Source of the DNA: JANLYC01 sp963815445
GTDB taxonomy: Bacteria; Actinomycetota; Actinomycetes; Propionibacteriales; Nocardioidaceae
Length of the DNA stretch: 64,000 nucleotides
Reading direction: 5' to 3'
Assembly: GCA_963815445.1 (NCBI GenBank)
Contig: CAWFGV010000005.1
Span: 248,001 to 312,000 of the forward strand
The stretch's first letter is position 1, and each line of letters opens with the position of its first letter. This document shows, in pieces, positions 17,152 to 25,777 of the stretch. Under the pieces are notes generated by a model. It was not told the origin of the DNA, did no database searches, and saw nothing but the letters and a program-made list of their open reading frames with translations. The translations under genes and the position numbers were made by a program.

Positions 17152-17236
17152 TCCGTGGAGATGCGCGATCACCCTAGCAGCGGCGCAACGCTCGTCGATA
17201 ATCGTCGATTGCAGGCCCCGAGGGGACCTGAACAGC

Positions 17237-17242
17237 TAGCGT
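17237..17242 (+). promoter_or_regulatory. Leaderless-type -10 box of the receiver-domain gene
   Basis: TAGCGT lies six bases before the GTG at 17249, with no ribosome binding site, as in the other TANNNT-N6-start genes of this window. Confidence 0.45.
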
Positions 17243-17248
17243 CTCATC

Positions 17249-17626
17249 GTGTCCTCAGCCCACACCATCCTCGTCGTTGACGACTCCGACGTCATCCGGT
17301 CGCTGATCGTGCTCAACCTCGAGCTCGAGGGGTTCTCGGTCCGCGAGGCGCGTGACGGGCAGGAGTGCCTCGACATCGTCGGAGAGGTCAGGCCCGACCT
17401 GATCACGCTGGACGCCGCGATGCCGAGGCTGGACGGATTCGGCACGGTCGAGGCGCTGCGGGCCAACCCGGAGACCAGGTCGATTCCCATCGTGATGGTG
17501 TCGGCGCGCGCGCAGGGTTCCGATGTTGCGAGGGGGAAGGCGCTCGGTGTGGATGCCTACATCACCAAGCCGTTCGAGCCCGAGCACCTGGTGCTCACCG
17601 TCCGCTCCTTGACGACGGCGCGATGA
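17249..17626 (+). CDS. Single-domain response regulator (CheY-like receiver)
   Basis: A 125-residue protein made only of a receiver domain. ILVVDDSDVIR gives the acidic pair, LITLDAAMPRLDG has the phospho-acceptor Asp near residue 56, IVMVSARAQ has the conserved Ser, and YITKPFEPEHL has the conserved Lys-Pro. No output domain is fused and no histidine kinase is nearby, so the partner is unknown. It could work as a phosphate relay or by protein-protein binding. It lies just upstream of argS on the same strand, but argS has its own -10 box, so shared transcription is not required. Confidence 0.93.
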   Translation: MSSAHTILVVDDSDVIRSLIVLNLELEGFSVREARDGQECLDIVGEVRPDLITLDAAMPRLDGFGTVEALRANPETRSIPIVMVSARAQGSDVARGKALGVDAYITKPFEPEHLVLTVRSLTTAR

Positions 17627-17644
17627 GCCTCGGGCCCGGCTCGA

Positions 17645-17650
17645 TACGAT
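17645..17650 (+). promoter_or_regulatory. Leaderless-type -10 box of argS
   Basis: TACGAT is followed by six bases and the GTG start of argS at 17657. No Shine-Dalgarno sequence is seen. Confidence 0.5.
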
Positions 17651-17656
17651 GAGCCG

Positions 17657-19321
17657 GTGACCCCGGAGCAGCTGGCGCGCATCATCGTCGACGCCTTGGC
17701 CGCGCTCGAGCAGCGCGGTGTGCTGACGCTGCCCGTCGGTGCTCCCCGCGACGTCCGTGTCGAGCGGTCGAAGAACAAGGACCACGGCGACTACGCCACC
17801 AATCTTGCCTTGCAGCTGGCCAAGCCGGCCGGATTGCCGCCGCGTGAGTTCGCGGAGCTGCTCGCGACAGAGCTCAAGGGCTCCCCGGGCATTGCCTCCG
17901 TCGCCATCGCTGGACCGGGTTTCATCAACATCACGGTCGAGGCAGCAGCCCAGGGCGCAATCGCCCGCGGCATCGTCGAGGCCGGCACGGCGTACGGTGC
18001 CTCCGACCTGTTCGCTGGGAAGCGCATCAATCTCGAGTTCGTCTCGGCCAACCCCACCGGTCCCGTGCACATCGGGGGAGCCCGCTGGGCTCCCGTGGGC
18101 GACAGCCTCGCGCGGGTGTTCGCGACCTTGGGCGCGGACGTGACCCGGGAGTACTACTTCAACGATCACGGAGCGCAGATCGACCGGTTCTCCGGATCTC
18201 TCCTCGCGGTGGCGAAGGGCGAACCGGCCCCGGAGGACGGCTACGTCGGCACCTACATCGGTGAGATCGCCGAACAGGTCATGGCGGCTAACCCTGACGT
18301 CATGTCGTTGCCTGACGCCGAGGCGCGGGAGATCTTTCGCCACCACGGCGTCGAGCTCATGTTCACCCAGATCAAGCAGACACTGCACAGCTTCGGGGTG
18401 GACTTCGACGTCTACTTCCACGAGCAGTCCCTGCACGACAGCGGCGCGGTCGAACGTGCCATCGCACGGCTGACCGAGATGGGCAACACATACGAGGCAG
18501 ATGGTGCCCTGTGGCTGCGCACGGAGCAGTTCGGCGATGACAAGGACCGGGTGCTGGTCAAGTCCGACGGCAAGCCGGCGTACATCTCCGGCGACTGCGC
18601 CTACTACCTCGACAAGCGCGAGCGTGGCTTCGACCTCTGCGTGATCATGCTCGGGGCCGACCACCACGGGTATGTCGCCCGGCTGATGGCCATGTGTCAG
18701 GCGTTCGGTGACAAGCCGCACGAGAACCTCGAGGTCCTGATCGGCCAGATGGTCAACCTGGTGCGCGATGGTGAACCGCTACGGATGTCCAAGCGCGCAG
18801 GGACCGGTCTCACGATCGACGACCTCATCGACGCCGTCGGTGCGGACGCGGCCCGTTACGCCCTGGTCCGCTACTCGAGCGACTCCACGATCGACCTCGA
18901 CCTCGACGTCTGGACGAAGGCATCGAGTGACAACCCCGTCTATTACGTGCAGTACGCCCACGCGCGGCTCTGCTCGATCCTGCGCAACGCCGCCGATCTC
19001 GGGCTCGCCCCGGCGGGAGCAGAGTTCGAACCGGCCCTTCTCGCACACGAGCGCGAGGGCGACCTGCTTCGGTCGCTCGCCGAGTTCCCGGCCGTGGTGG
19101 CGTCCGTGGCCGAGCTGCGTGAGCCGCATCGGCTGGCGCGCTATCTCGAGGCCACGGCCGCGACCTTCCACAAGTTCTACGACGCCTGCCGGGTGCTTCC
19201 GCACGGTGACGAGACACCGAACGACCTCCACCATGCCCGGCTCCTGCTGGTCGACGCGACGCGAGTCGTCTTCGCACGCGGTCTGGATCTGCTCGGCGTC
19301 ACGGCGCCCGAGCGCATGTGA
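17657..19321 (+). CDS. argS: Arginyl-tRNA synthetase
   Basis: A 554-residue class I synthetase. The N-terminal Add-1 tRNA-binding domain contains KDHGDYATNLALQLAKPAG. The ATP site HIGG is in PTGPVHIGGARWAPVGDSL, and the KMSKS-like loop is RMSKRAGTGLTIDDL. The C-terminal DALR helical domain has VQYAHARLCSILRNA, the anticodon-binding signature. It charges tRNA-Arg with arginine; a tRNA-Arg(CCG) gene lies just upstream on the other strand. Its stop overlaps the lysA start (GTGATG), so argS heads a five-gene lysine/threonine transcription unit. Confidence 0.98.
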   Translation: MTPEQLARIIVDALAALEQRGVLTLPVGAPRDVRVERSKNKDHGDYATNLALQLAKPAGLPPREFAELLATELKGSPGIASVAIAGPGFINITVEAAAQGAIARGIVEAGTAYGASDLFAGKRINLEFVSANPTGPVHIGGARWAPVGDSLARVFATLGADVTREYYFNDHGAQIDRFSGSLLAVAKGEPAPEDGYVGTYIGEIAEQVMAANPDVMSLPDAEAREIFRHHGVELMFTQIKQTLHSFGVDFDVYFHEQSLHDSGAVERAIARLTEMGNTYEADGALWLRTEQFGDDKDRVLVKSDGKPAYISGDCAYYLDKRERGFDLCVIMLGADHHGYVARLMAMCQAFGDKPHENLEVLIGQMVNLVRDGEPLRMSKRAGTGLTIDDLIDAVGADAARYALVRYSSDSTIDLDLDVWTKASSDNPVYYVQYAHARLCSILRNAADLGLAPAGAEFEPALLAHEREGDLLRSLAEFPAVVASVAELREPHRLARYLEATAATFHKFYDACRVLPHGDETPNDLHHARLLLVDATRVVFARGLDLLGVTAPERM

Positions 19322-20721
19322 TGCGCGCCCATGAAGCGGGCGCCCTGCACGCGGAGGCCGGTGGCCGTGGCCCGTCCTGGCTGACAGCTCCGGCTGACCC
19401 CAACCTGCTGCTCGACTCGCTGTGGCCGAGCCATGTCCGCAGGTCCGAGGCAGGAGTGCTCGAGGTCGCCGGTGTGGCGGTCACTGACCTTGCTTCCGAG
19501 TTCGGCACACCGGCGTACGTGATCGACGAGGACGACTTCCGGCAGCGAGCGCGGGCGTTCAAGACCGCTTTCGCCGGCGCCGAGGTCTACTACGCCGGGA
19601 AGGCCTTCCTCTCACTCGCCAGCGTCCGCTGGATCGACGATGAGGGGCTCTGCCTCGACGTCTGCTCAGGCGGTGAGCTGGCCGTGGCCTTGCGGGCGGG
19701 CTTCGAACCGGCGCGGATCGGGTTCCACGGCAACAACAAGAGCGTGGCCGAGCTGAGGCGGGCGGTTGAGGCAGGTGTAGGCCGCATCATCGTCGACTCG
19801 ATGGCCGAGATCGACAGGCTCGCCGAGGTCAGCGCGGTGATCGGTCGGCGGCAGCCGGTGTTGGTCCGTGTCACCGCAGGTGTCGAGGCGCACACCCATG
19901 AGTACATCGCGACGGCTCACGAGGACCAGAAGTTCGGGTTGTCCATCACCGAGGGCGACGCGTTCCTCGCCATGCAGGCGATCACGGCGCACGACTGCCT
20001 GGAGCTGGTGGGGCTGCACTCACACATCGGGTCGCAGATCTTCGACACGGCCGGGTTCGAGGTGGCCGCGCGCCGTGTCCTGGCGCTCTTCGTCCGCGGC
20101 CTCGAGGCCGGGATGCCCTTGACCGAGCTCGACCTGGGTGGCGGGTTCGGAATCGCCTACACGACCCAGGACGACCCGGCCACTCCGAAGCAGCTGGCGG
20201 ACGGGCTGATATCGATCGTCGCGCACGAGTGTCGGGCGCTCGGGATCGATGTTCCACACCTCTCGATCGAACCTGGCCGCGCGATCGCCGGGCCGTCCAC
20301 GTTCACGCTGTACGAAGCAGGCACGGTCAAGAAGGTGGCCCTGGACGCCGGGGCGAGCCGCCTGTACGTCGCCGTGGACGGCGGGATGAGCGACAACATC
20401 CGGGCGGCCCTCTACGACGCCGACTTCTCGTGCACGCTTGCCTCGCGCGGATCGACTGCTCCGGCCGTGCTGGCCCGGGTGGTCGGCAAACACTGTGAGA
20501 GCGGCGACATCGTCGTCAAGGACGAGTTCCTCCCCGGCGACGTCAGAGCGGGCGACCTGATCGCGGTTCCGGCCACCGGGGCCTACTGCCGATCCCTCGC
20601 CAACACCTACAACCACGTTCCGCGAGCTGCTGTCGTGGCCGTCCGGCAGGGTCGGGCCAGACTCGTTGTGCGACGCGAGACCGAGGATGATCTCCTGCGG
20701 CTCGAGGTCGACAGTGGTTGA
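19318..20721 (+). CDS. lysA: Diaminopimelate decarboxylase
   Basis: A 467-residue PLP enzyme of fold type III. The PLP lysine is in VYYAGKAFL near residue 95. HSHIGSQI is the conserved His stretch, and the glycine-rich phosphate-binding loop is LDLGGGFGIAY. The substrate-binding EPGRAIAGPS and the C-terminal active-site Cys/Asp segment (GKHCESGDIVVKD) are present. It makes L-lysine from meso-diaminopimelate, the last step of lysine synthesis. The GTG start overlaps the argS stop by four bases; an ATG three bases later is the alternative. Confidence 0.97.
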   Translation: MMRAHEAGALHAEAGGRGPSWLTAPADPNLLLDSLWPSHVRRSEAGVLEVAGVAVTDLASEFGTPAYVIDEDDFRQRARAFKTAFAGAEVYYAGKAFLSLASVRWIDDEGLCLDVCSGGELAVALRAGFEPARIGFHGNNKSVAELRRAVEAGVGRIIVDSMAEIDRLAEVSAVIGRRQPVLVRVTAGVEAHTHEYIATAHEDQKFGLSITEGDAFLAMQAITAHDCLELVGLHSHIGSQIFDTAGFEVAARRVLALFVRGLEAGMPLTELDLGGGFGIAYTTQDDPATPKQLADGLISIVAHECRALGIDVPHLSIEPGRAIAGPSTFTLYEAGTVKKVALDAGASRLYVAVDGGMSDNIRAALYDADFSCTLASRGSTAPAVLARVVGKHCESGDIVVKDEFLPGDVRAGDLIAVPATGAYCRSLANTYNHVPRAAVVAVRQGRARLVVRRETEDDLLRLEVDSG

Positions 20722-20817
20722 GGCAGTCGACGTGGCGGATCCGGGAATCGTCTGCGTCGAGACGCCTCGCGCGGGCACACTGAGGCGCTGTCTCGCCACT
20801 CGCCCGGAGAGGACCTC

Positions 20818-22128
20818 ATGAACCAGCCAGTTCGTGTTGCCCTGCTCGGCTGCGGGGTCGTCGGCAGTCAGGTGGCACGGTTGCTGACAGAGCAGGCCGA
20901 CGACCTGGTGGCAAGGGTCGGTGCCCCGCTGGAGCTCGTCGGAATCGCGGTGCGCCGGATCGACCGCAGCCGCGGCGTCGACCTTCCGCGTGAGCTGTTC
21001 ACGACCGACGCCGAGGCGCTCGTGACCCGCGGCGACGTGGACGTGGTCGTCGAGGTGATCGGCGGTATCGAGCCTGCACGGTCGCTCATCCTGGCCGCCC
21101 TCGAGTCCGGCGCTTCGGTCGTGACGGCCAACAAGGCATTGCTGGCCGAGGACGGGTCGACCGTCTTCGAGGCCGCAACCAAGGCCGGCCGGGACGTCTA
21201 CTTCGAGGCTGCCGTCGCCGGTGCGATCCCGATCATCAGGCCGCTACGCGAGTCGTTGGCCGGCGACAACGTGCGACGCGTCCTCGGGATCGTCAACGGC
21301 ACCACCAACTACATCCTTGACCAGATGGACACGTTGGGAGCGAGCTTCGACGACGCGCTCGAACAGGCGCAGTCGCTCGGGTACGCCGAGGCCGATCCGA
21401 CCGCCGACGTGGACGGGTTCGATGCCGCGGCCAAGGCCGCCATCCTGGCCAGTCTGGCCTTCCACACCCGCGTCACGGCAGCCGATGTGCACCGGGAGGG
21501 CATCAGCGACGTCTCGGCGGGCGACGTCGCCTCGGCACGGCAGATGGGCTGCGTGGTCAAGCTCCTTGCGATCTGCGACCGCGAGCAGAGCGCCGCGCCG
21601 AACTCTCCCGACACGGTCTCGGTCCGCGTCCACCCGGCCATGATCCCGCGCTCCCATCCGCTGGCGAGTGTCCATGGCGCCTACAACGCCGTCTTCGTCG
21701 AGAGCGACGCGGCCGGCCAGCTCATGTTCTACGGCCCCGGTGCCGGGGGAGCGCCCACGGCGAGCGCCGTACTGGGCGATGTCGTCACCGTGGCCCGGAA
21801 CCGGCTGGCATCGGTGACAGGTTCGGGTGAGTCGACGTACGCCCAGTGCGAGATCGCACCCATCGGCGAGACCATCACCCGGTACCACGTCGGCATCGAC
21901 GTGGACGACAAGCCGGGTGTGCTCGCCACCGTGGCGGACCTGTTCGCCCAGCACGGGGTATCGATCCAGACCGTTCGGCAGGAGGGCCGCGGCGAGGACG
22001 CGCAGCTCGTGGTGGTGACGCACACCGCGCCGGATTCAGCGTTGTCGGCCACGGTGCAGGCTCTGCGCACGATGGACATCGTGCATGACGTGAGCTCGGT
22101 GATGCGTGTCGAGGGAGCAGCCGAATGA
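20818..22128 (+). CDS. hom: Homoserine dehydrogenase with C-terminal ACT domain
   Basis: A 436-residue protein. Residues 1-130 form the NAD(P)-binding domain (VALLGCGVVGSQVARLL). The catalytic part has FEAAVAGAIPIIRPLRESL, GIVNGTTNYILDQM and the conserved DVDGFDAAAKAAILASLAF with catalytic Asp and Lys. The C-terminal ACT domain (RYHVGIDVDDKPGVLATVA) gives threonine feedback control in this family. It reduces aspartate semialdehyde to homoserine. The ribosome binding site is GGAGAGG before the ATG. A 96-base gap separates it from lysA. The stop overlaps the thrC ATG (ATGA). Confidence 0.97.
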   Translation: MNQPVRVALLGCGVVGSQVARLLTEQADDLVARVGAPLELVGIAVRRIDRSRGVDLPRELFTTDAEALVTRGDVDVVVEVIGGIEPARSLILAALESGASVVTANKALLAEDGSTVFEAATKAGRDVYFEAAVAGAIPIIRPLRESLAGDNVRRVLGIVNGTTNYILDQMDTLGASFDDALEQAQSLGYAEADPTADVDGFDAAAKAAILASLAFHTRVTAADVHREGISDVSAGDVASARQMGCVVKLLAICDREQSAAPNSPDTVSVRVHPAMIPRSHPLASVHGAYNAVFVESDAAGQLMFYGPGAGGAPTASAVLGDVVTVARNRLASVTGSGESTYAQCEIAPIGETITRYHVGIDVDDKPGVLATVADLFAQHGVSIQTVRQEGRGEDAQLVVVTHTAPDSALSATVQALRTMDIVHDVSSVMRVEGAAE

Positions 22129-23219
22129 CGGTCGATGCCACGCCGGCCTCGCGCGTGCATCAATGGCGAGGCGTGATCGAGGAGTACCGCCGGTGGCTTC
22201 CGGTGAGTGCCGAGACGCCCGTCGTCACGCTGCGCGAAGGCGGGACACCCTTGGTGGAGTCTGGTTGGCTCTCGGAGCTGACCCGGTGCTCCGTGTGGCT
22301 GAAGGTCGAGGCCAACAACCCGACGGGATCCTTCAAGGACCGTGGGATGACGATGGCCGTGTCGAGCGCACGGGAGCAGGGCGCCGAGGCAGTCGTGTGT
22401 GCATCCACGGGGAACACCTCTGCGTCGATGGCCGCCTACGCTTCGCGGGCGGGGATGACGGCGATCGTCCTCATCCCGCAGGGGAAGATCGCCCGCGGCA
22501 AGATGGCCCAGGCGATCATGCACGCGGCCAGGATCATCCAGGTGCGGGGCGGCTTCGATGACTGTCTCGACATCGCGCGCGGCCTGGCCAAGGACTATCC
22601 GGTCGTCCTGGTGAACTCCGTCAACCCGGTCCGACTCGAGGGTCAGAAGACCGCAGCGTTCGAGATCGTGGACTTCCTCGGCGACGCGCCCGACATCCAC
22701 GTGCTCCCGGTCGGGAACGCCGGCAACATCGCGGCGTACTGGAAGGGGTACGTCGAGTACGTCGAGCACGCGTACGCCACCCGACGCCCGCAGATGTGGG
22801 GCTTCCAGGCCGAGGGGGCGGCGCCGCTCGTCCGCGGCAGCGTCGTGATGGCACCCGAGACGGTGGCGACGGCCATTCGGGTGGGCAATCCGGCATCCTG
22901 GCTGCTTGCCGAGGCGGCCCGAGACGAGTCCGGCGGGATGATCGAGGCAGTCACGGATCACGAGATCCTGGCAGCGCAACGTGATCTGGCCGCTCACGAC
23001 GGCGTCTTCGTCGAGCCCGCCTCCGCGGCCGGCGTGGCCGGCCTGGTCAAGAAGTCCGCCGCCGGTATCGATGCCGGCAGCGTGATCACGGTGACGGTGA
23101 CCGGGCACGGGCTCAAGGACGTCGACACTGCGCTGGAGTTCCGCGGGATGCCCGCGGACGTGGTCGTCGACAGGGATGTGGACCAGGCAGCGGCAGCCGC
23201 CGGACTCACTGATGGGTGA
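22125..23219 (+). CDS. thrC: Threonine synthase
   Basis: A 364-residue fold type II PLP enzyme. The PLP lysine is in NNPTGSFKDRGMT near residue 71, the Asn and Ser contacts are in CASTGNTSASMAAYA, and the phosphate loop is LPVGNAGNIAAYW. EPASAAGVAGL lies near the C-terminus. It converts O-phosphohomoserine to threonine. The short length fits the actinobacterial form. It starts within the hom stop and ends eight bases inside thrB, so translation of hom-thrC-thrB is coupled. Confidence 0.97.
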   Translation: MTVDATPASRVHQWRGVIEEYRRWLPVSAETPVVTLREGGTPLVESGWLSELTRCSVWLKVEANNPTGSFKDRGMTMAVSSAREQGAEAVVCASTGNTSASMAAYASRAGMTAIVLIPQGKIARGKMAQAIMHAARIIQVRGGFDDCLDIARGLAKDYPVVLVNSVNPVRLEGQKTAAFEIVDFLGDAPDIHVLPVGNAGNIAAYWKGYVEYVEHAYATRRPQMWGFQAEGAAPLVRGSVVMAPETVATAIRVGNPASWLLAEAARDESGGMIEAVTDHEILAAQRDLAAHDGVFVEPASAAGVAGLVKKSAAGIDAGSVITVTVTGHGLKDVDTALEFRGMPADVVVDRDVDQAAAAAGLTDG

Positions 23220-24129
23220 GACCTCGGCGCTGGCCGGGCGTCGCGCGGTGGCGCGAGTCCCGGCCACGAGCGCCAACCTTGGCCCCGGCTTCGACGCCTT
23301 CGGGCTGTGCTTGGGCCTCTACGACGACCTCGCCGTCACCACCACCACCTCCGGGTTGGCCGTCGAGATCTCAGGTGAGGGCGCTGAGCGCGTTCCGACG
23401 GACGAACACCATCTCGTCGTGCGTGCCCTACGAGCCACGTTCGACACCATGGGTGTGGATCAGCCCGGCCTCTCTCTGGCCAGCGAGAACCGCATCCCGC
23501 ACGGGCGCGGACTGGGCTCGTCGGCTGCCGCGATCGTTGCGGGCATCCGGCTGGCCCAGGCCCTGGTCCCGGGCCACGGCATGTCCGAGCAGGCGAGCCT
23601 GTCGCTCGCACACGCCATCGAGGGCCATCCGGACAACGTCGCGGCCTGTCTGCTGGGGGGATTCACGATCGCTTGGACGGACGACGTCGGTGCCCGGGCG
23701 GCACGGCTCGACGTCGACGACCGGATCCGCGTGGCTGCCGTCGTCCCCACCGAGGTGCTGTCCACCGAGGCCGCACGTGGCCTGTTACCGCGTGAGGTCT
23801 CGCATGCCGATGCGGCTGTGAACGCAGGCCGGTCCGGGCTGCTCGTCGCCGCCCTGACACAGCAACCGGAACTGTTGCTCGACGCCACCGAGGACCGACT
23901 GCACCAACGGTTCAGAGGGTCCGCGATGCCGCGGTCACTACGGCTTGTCGAGGAGCTCCGCGCGGTGTCTGTTGCCGCCGTGATCTCCGGGGCCGGACCG
24001 ACCGTGCTGGCGATCGGCACCGGCGATGTGTGGACCCGGGTGCAACCGCTCGTGCCGGCTTCGTGGCAGGCTCTGGAGCTCAACGTCGATCCGCAGGGCG
24101 CGGTGGTCCACAGCGTGTCCTCGCCCTAG
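23212..24129 (+). CDS. thrB: Homoserine kinase
   Basis: A 305-residue GHMP-family kinase. The N-terminal strand VPATSANLGPGFDAFGLCL is the family N-motif, and the ATP-binding loop is PHGRGLGSSAAAIVAG. The C-terminal motif is AVISGAGPTVLAIG. It phosphorylates homoserine to supply thrC. The ATG at 23212 is chosen because it lies just before the thrC stop and gives the normal N-terminus. The stop shares the palindromic CTAG with the stop of the convergent anti-sigma-like gene. Confidence 0.97.
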   Translation: MGETSALAGRRAVARVPATSANLGPGFDAFGLCLGLYDDLAVTTTTSGLAVEISGEGAERVPTDEHHLVVRALRATFDTMGVDQPGLSLASENRIPHGRGLGSSAAAIVAGIRLAQALVPGHGMSEQASLSLAHAIEGHPDNVAACLLGGFTIAWTDDVGARAARLDVDDRIRVAAVVPTEVLSTEAARGLLPREVSHADAAVNAGRSGLLVAALTQQPELLLDATEDRLHQRFRGSAMPRSLRLVEELRAVSVAAVISGAGPTVLAIGTGDVWTRVQPLVPASWQALELNVDPQGAVVHSVSSP

Positions 24130-24887
24130 TCGACGTAGATCGCACCGGTCAGCCAGGCGATCGCGGCGTGGTTCGGGGTCAGGATCGAGACCTGGACGTT
24201 CTGGTCGGGGAAGTAGATCGACGTGAGGATTCGGTGCGTCCAGCGTGCGCGGCCCCGTTCAGTGCGATAGCGCACCTGGCCGGAGACGCTCGTCACGCGG
24301 GCCGTGCGCCGGCTCGCCGGGAGGCCGAAGTGGGCGGTGTTTCCGAGCGTCACGAAGACGCGCGAGACAGACGATTTCCAGCGGAACCACAGTGGTCCGT
24401 GCGGGACGGCTGCGGGGCCAGACCTGACAAGCACCTCCCAGCGCGGGTAGTCGCCTCGAAGGCCGGCGCACGCCACATGTGCCTGCGAACCACGGTCGAG
24501 CGCCGAGAGCAGACAGGGGAGCTGCCACGACCGCCACCGGTCCAGAGCGGATGTGCCGCGTTCGTCGAGTGCGACGTGGACGCCATTCTCGTGGAGGTCG
24601 ATGTGACCCGGTGGAAGGACCGCCCGGGAACTCGGGGCGGTCGTGCTCAGGCTCTGGCGGCTCGATAGCCGGGCCGGACCGGAATCGCTCAGCAGATGAG
24701 GAAGAGGCACCATGACAGCGGCCAGGGCCACGACGGCTGACACGGCCCATGCTGTCAACCGCCGCGAGACCCCACTGTCGTGCGCAGCATCCTCATCGAG
24801 CAGGCGGGCGATGACTCCATCCGGGCGCGAGGCCAGCTCTGCCTCTGTGTCGAGGACACTGCTGAGGAATTCGTCGGTGCCTTTCAT
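24126..24887 (-). CDS. Putative membrane-bound anti-sigma partner, no zinc finger
   Basis: A 253-residue protein. The first 40 residues are acidic and cytoplasmic (MKGTDEFLSSVLDTEAELAS). One membrane helix follows (LTAWAVSAVVALAAVMVPLPHLL), then an extracytoplasmic domain of about 180 residues. It starts one base after the stop of the ECF sigma gene. Position and topology are those of an anti-sigma factor, but the HxxxCxxC zinc motif of common anti-sigma domains is absent. The outer domain is Trp- and Arg-rich and resembles nothing I know. Regulatory function is inferred from context only. Confidence 0.65.
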   Translation of the reverse strand: MKGTDEFLSSVLDTEAELASRPDGVIARLLDEDAAHDSGVSRRLTAWAVSAVVALAAVMVPLPHLLSDSGPARLSSRQSLSTTAPSSRAVLPPGHIDLHENGVHVALDERGTSALDRWRSWQLPCLLSALDRGSQAHVACAGLRGDYPRWEVLVRSGPAAVPHGPLWFRWKSSVSRVFVTLGNTAHFGLPASRRTARVTSVSGQVRYRTERGRARWTHRILTSIYFPDQNVQVSILTPNHAAIAWLTGAIYVD

Positions 24888-24888
24888 G

Positions 24889-25416
24889 TCACGAACCGGG
24901 CCCCTCTGCAGCCGCTAACATCCTGGCGGATCCGGGCCAGTTCGAGCGCATGGCCGTGGAGGCTCGGTGTGCGAGCTCCGTCACCCGGGGCAGGGTCAGG
25001 TCGAGCAGCTCAGCCGCTTCTTCCTCGTCGAGATTCTCGAAGCACATCAGGACGAGCACCGTTCGTTGCAGCGGAGGGAGGTCGTGGAGCGCCTGTCGCG
25101 TCTCGACGCGCGACGCGTTGCCATCTCGCTGAGTCGACAAGGCATCGCCGAACGCAACGATGTCGGTGTCGAAGATCCGCTCAGTCGAGGTTGTCTGCGG
25201 CCGCGTCGCAAGATGGGTTCGAATGAGTTGGCGCAGCACGTGCGAGCGGCGCTGCTCAGGAGAATCGGTTCGCGCCCAGTTCCGCAGTTCGCCGAGCATG
25301 ACTTCCTGGACAAGGTCCTCGGCGGCACCGTTGTCCCCCGTGAGCAGGTAGGCGAGCCGGAGCAGGCGCCCGGTGCTCTGCCGGATGAAGTCCTCCATGG
25401 CTCGCTCGCGCATCAT
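24889..25416 (-). CDS. ECF RNA polymerase sigma factor, SigE-like
   Basis: From the ATG at 25416 (GAGAGG upstream) the protein has 175 residues. Region 2 is seen in LLRLAYLLTGDNGAAEDLVQEV. Region 4 is ALHDLPPLQRTVLVLMCFENLDEEEAAELLDL, followed by a recognition helix reading PRVTELAHRAS instead of the common GTVKSR form. No long linker or extra C-terminal domain is present. It should direct transcription of a small regulon under control of the membrane protein encoded directly downstream. The reading frame extends about 50 codons upstream, but that part lacks sigma features. A second ATG follows immediately and another lies 18 bases later. Confidence 0.88.
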   Translation of the reverse strand: MMRERAMEDFIRQSTGRLLRLAYLLTGDNGAAEDLVQEVMLGELRNWARTDSPEQRRSHVLRQLIRTHLATRPQTTSTERIFDTDIVAFGDALSTQRDGNASRVETRQALHDLPPLQRTVLVLMCFENLDEEEAAELLDLTLPRVTELAHRASTAMRSNWPGSARMLAAAEGPGS

Positions 25417-25777
25417 GGCCTCTCGGTCTTCTCCTCCGACATGTACTCCCACGGCAGAGCGAGAGCAATCCTCGTAGGTGTGATGTGCACCGCACGGCTC
25501 GAACGGCCCCTGGAATAGAACGACGAACCGTCGACGTTGACCGGGTATCAGGACAGGTGAACGCACATAGTGCTACTGTCATAACCGCATCGCGTCGCAC
25601 CGCGAACGATGCCTTCTCAGCGGATCGCAGAGATCGCTCAGCACTTCTCCCGTAGATGACCTTCCGGCGTTTCCGACGCTCCTACGGCTGAACGCATCGC
25701 ATCGAGCCCGCAGAGCAAGTTCATTTTCTATCAGGGCGCACATCTGACGTGCGCACCAGACGTGGGAAGGACCTCAC
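25417..25777. other. Leader region between the ECF sigma gene and rho
   Basis: These 361 bases are free of a convincing gene. They must hold the divergent promoters for the sigma gene and rho. The part before rho is relatively AT-rich (around 25720-25735), and a small hairpin, GCGCAC/GTGCGC with a seven-base loop, sits at 25737-25755, close to the rho ribosome binding site. A long rho leader is usual and often mediates autoregulation; I cannot prove it here. Confidence 0.4.

Noticed and set aside
17056..17172. A 39-residue N-terminal extension of the large membrane protein
   Set aside because: It is a translation of the tRNA-Arg gene (typical QGIEHRPPEAG-type read-through sequence), not coding.
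21729..23276. A 515-codon minus-strand frame across hom, thrC and thrB
   Set aside because: Antisense to three confident biosynthetic genes; no recognisable domain.
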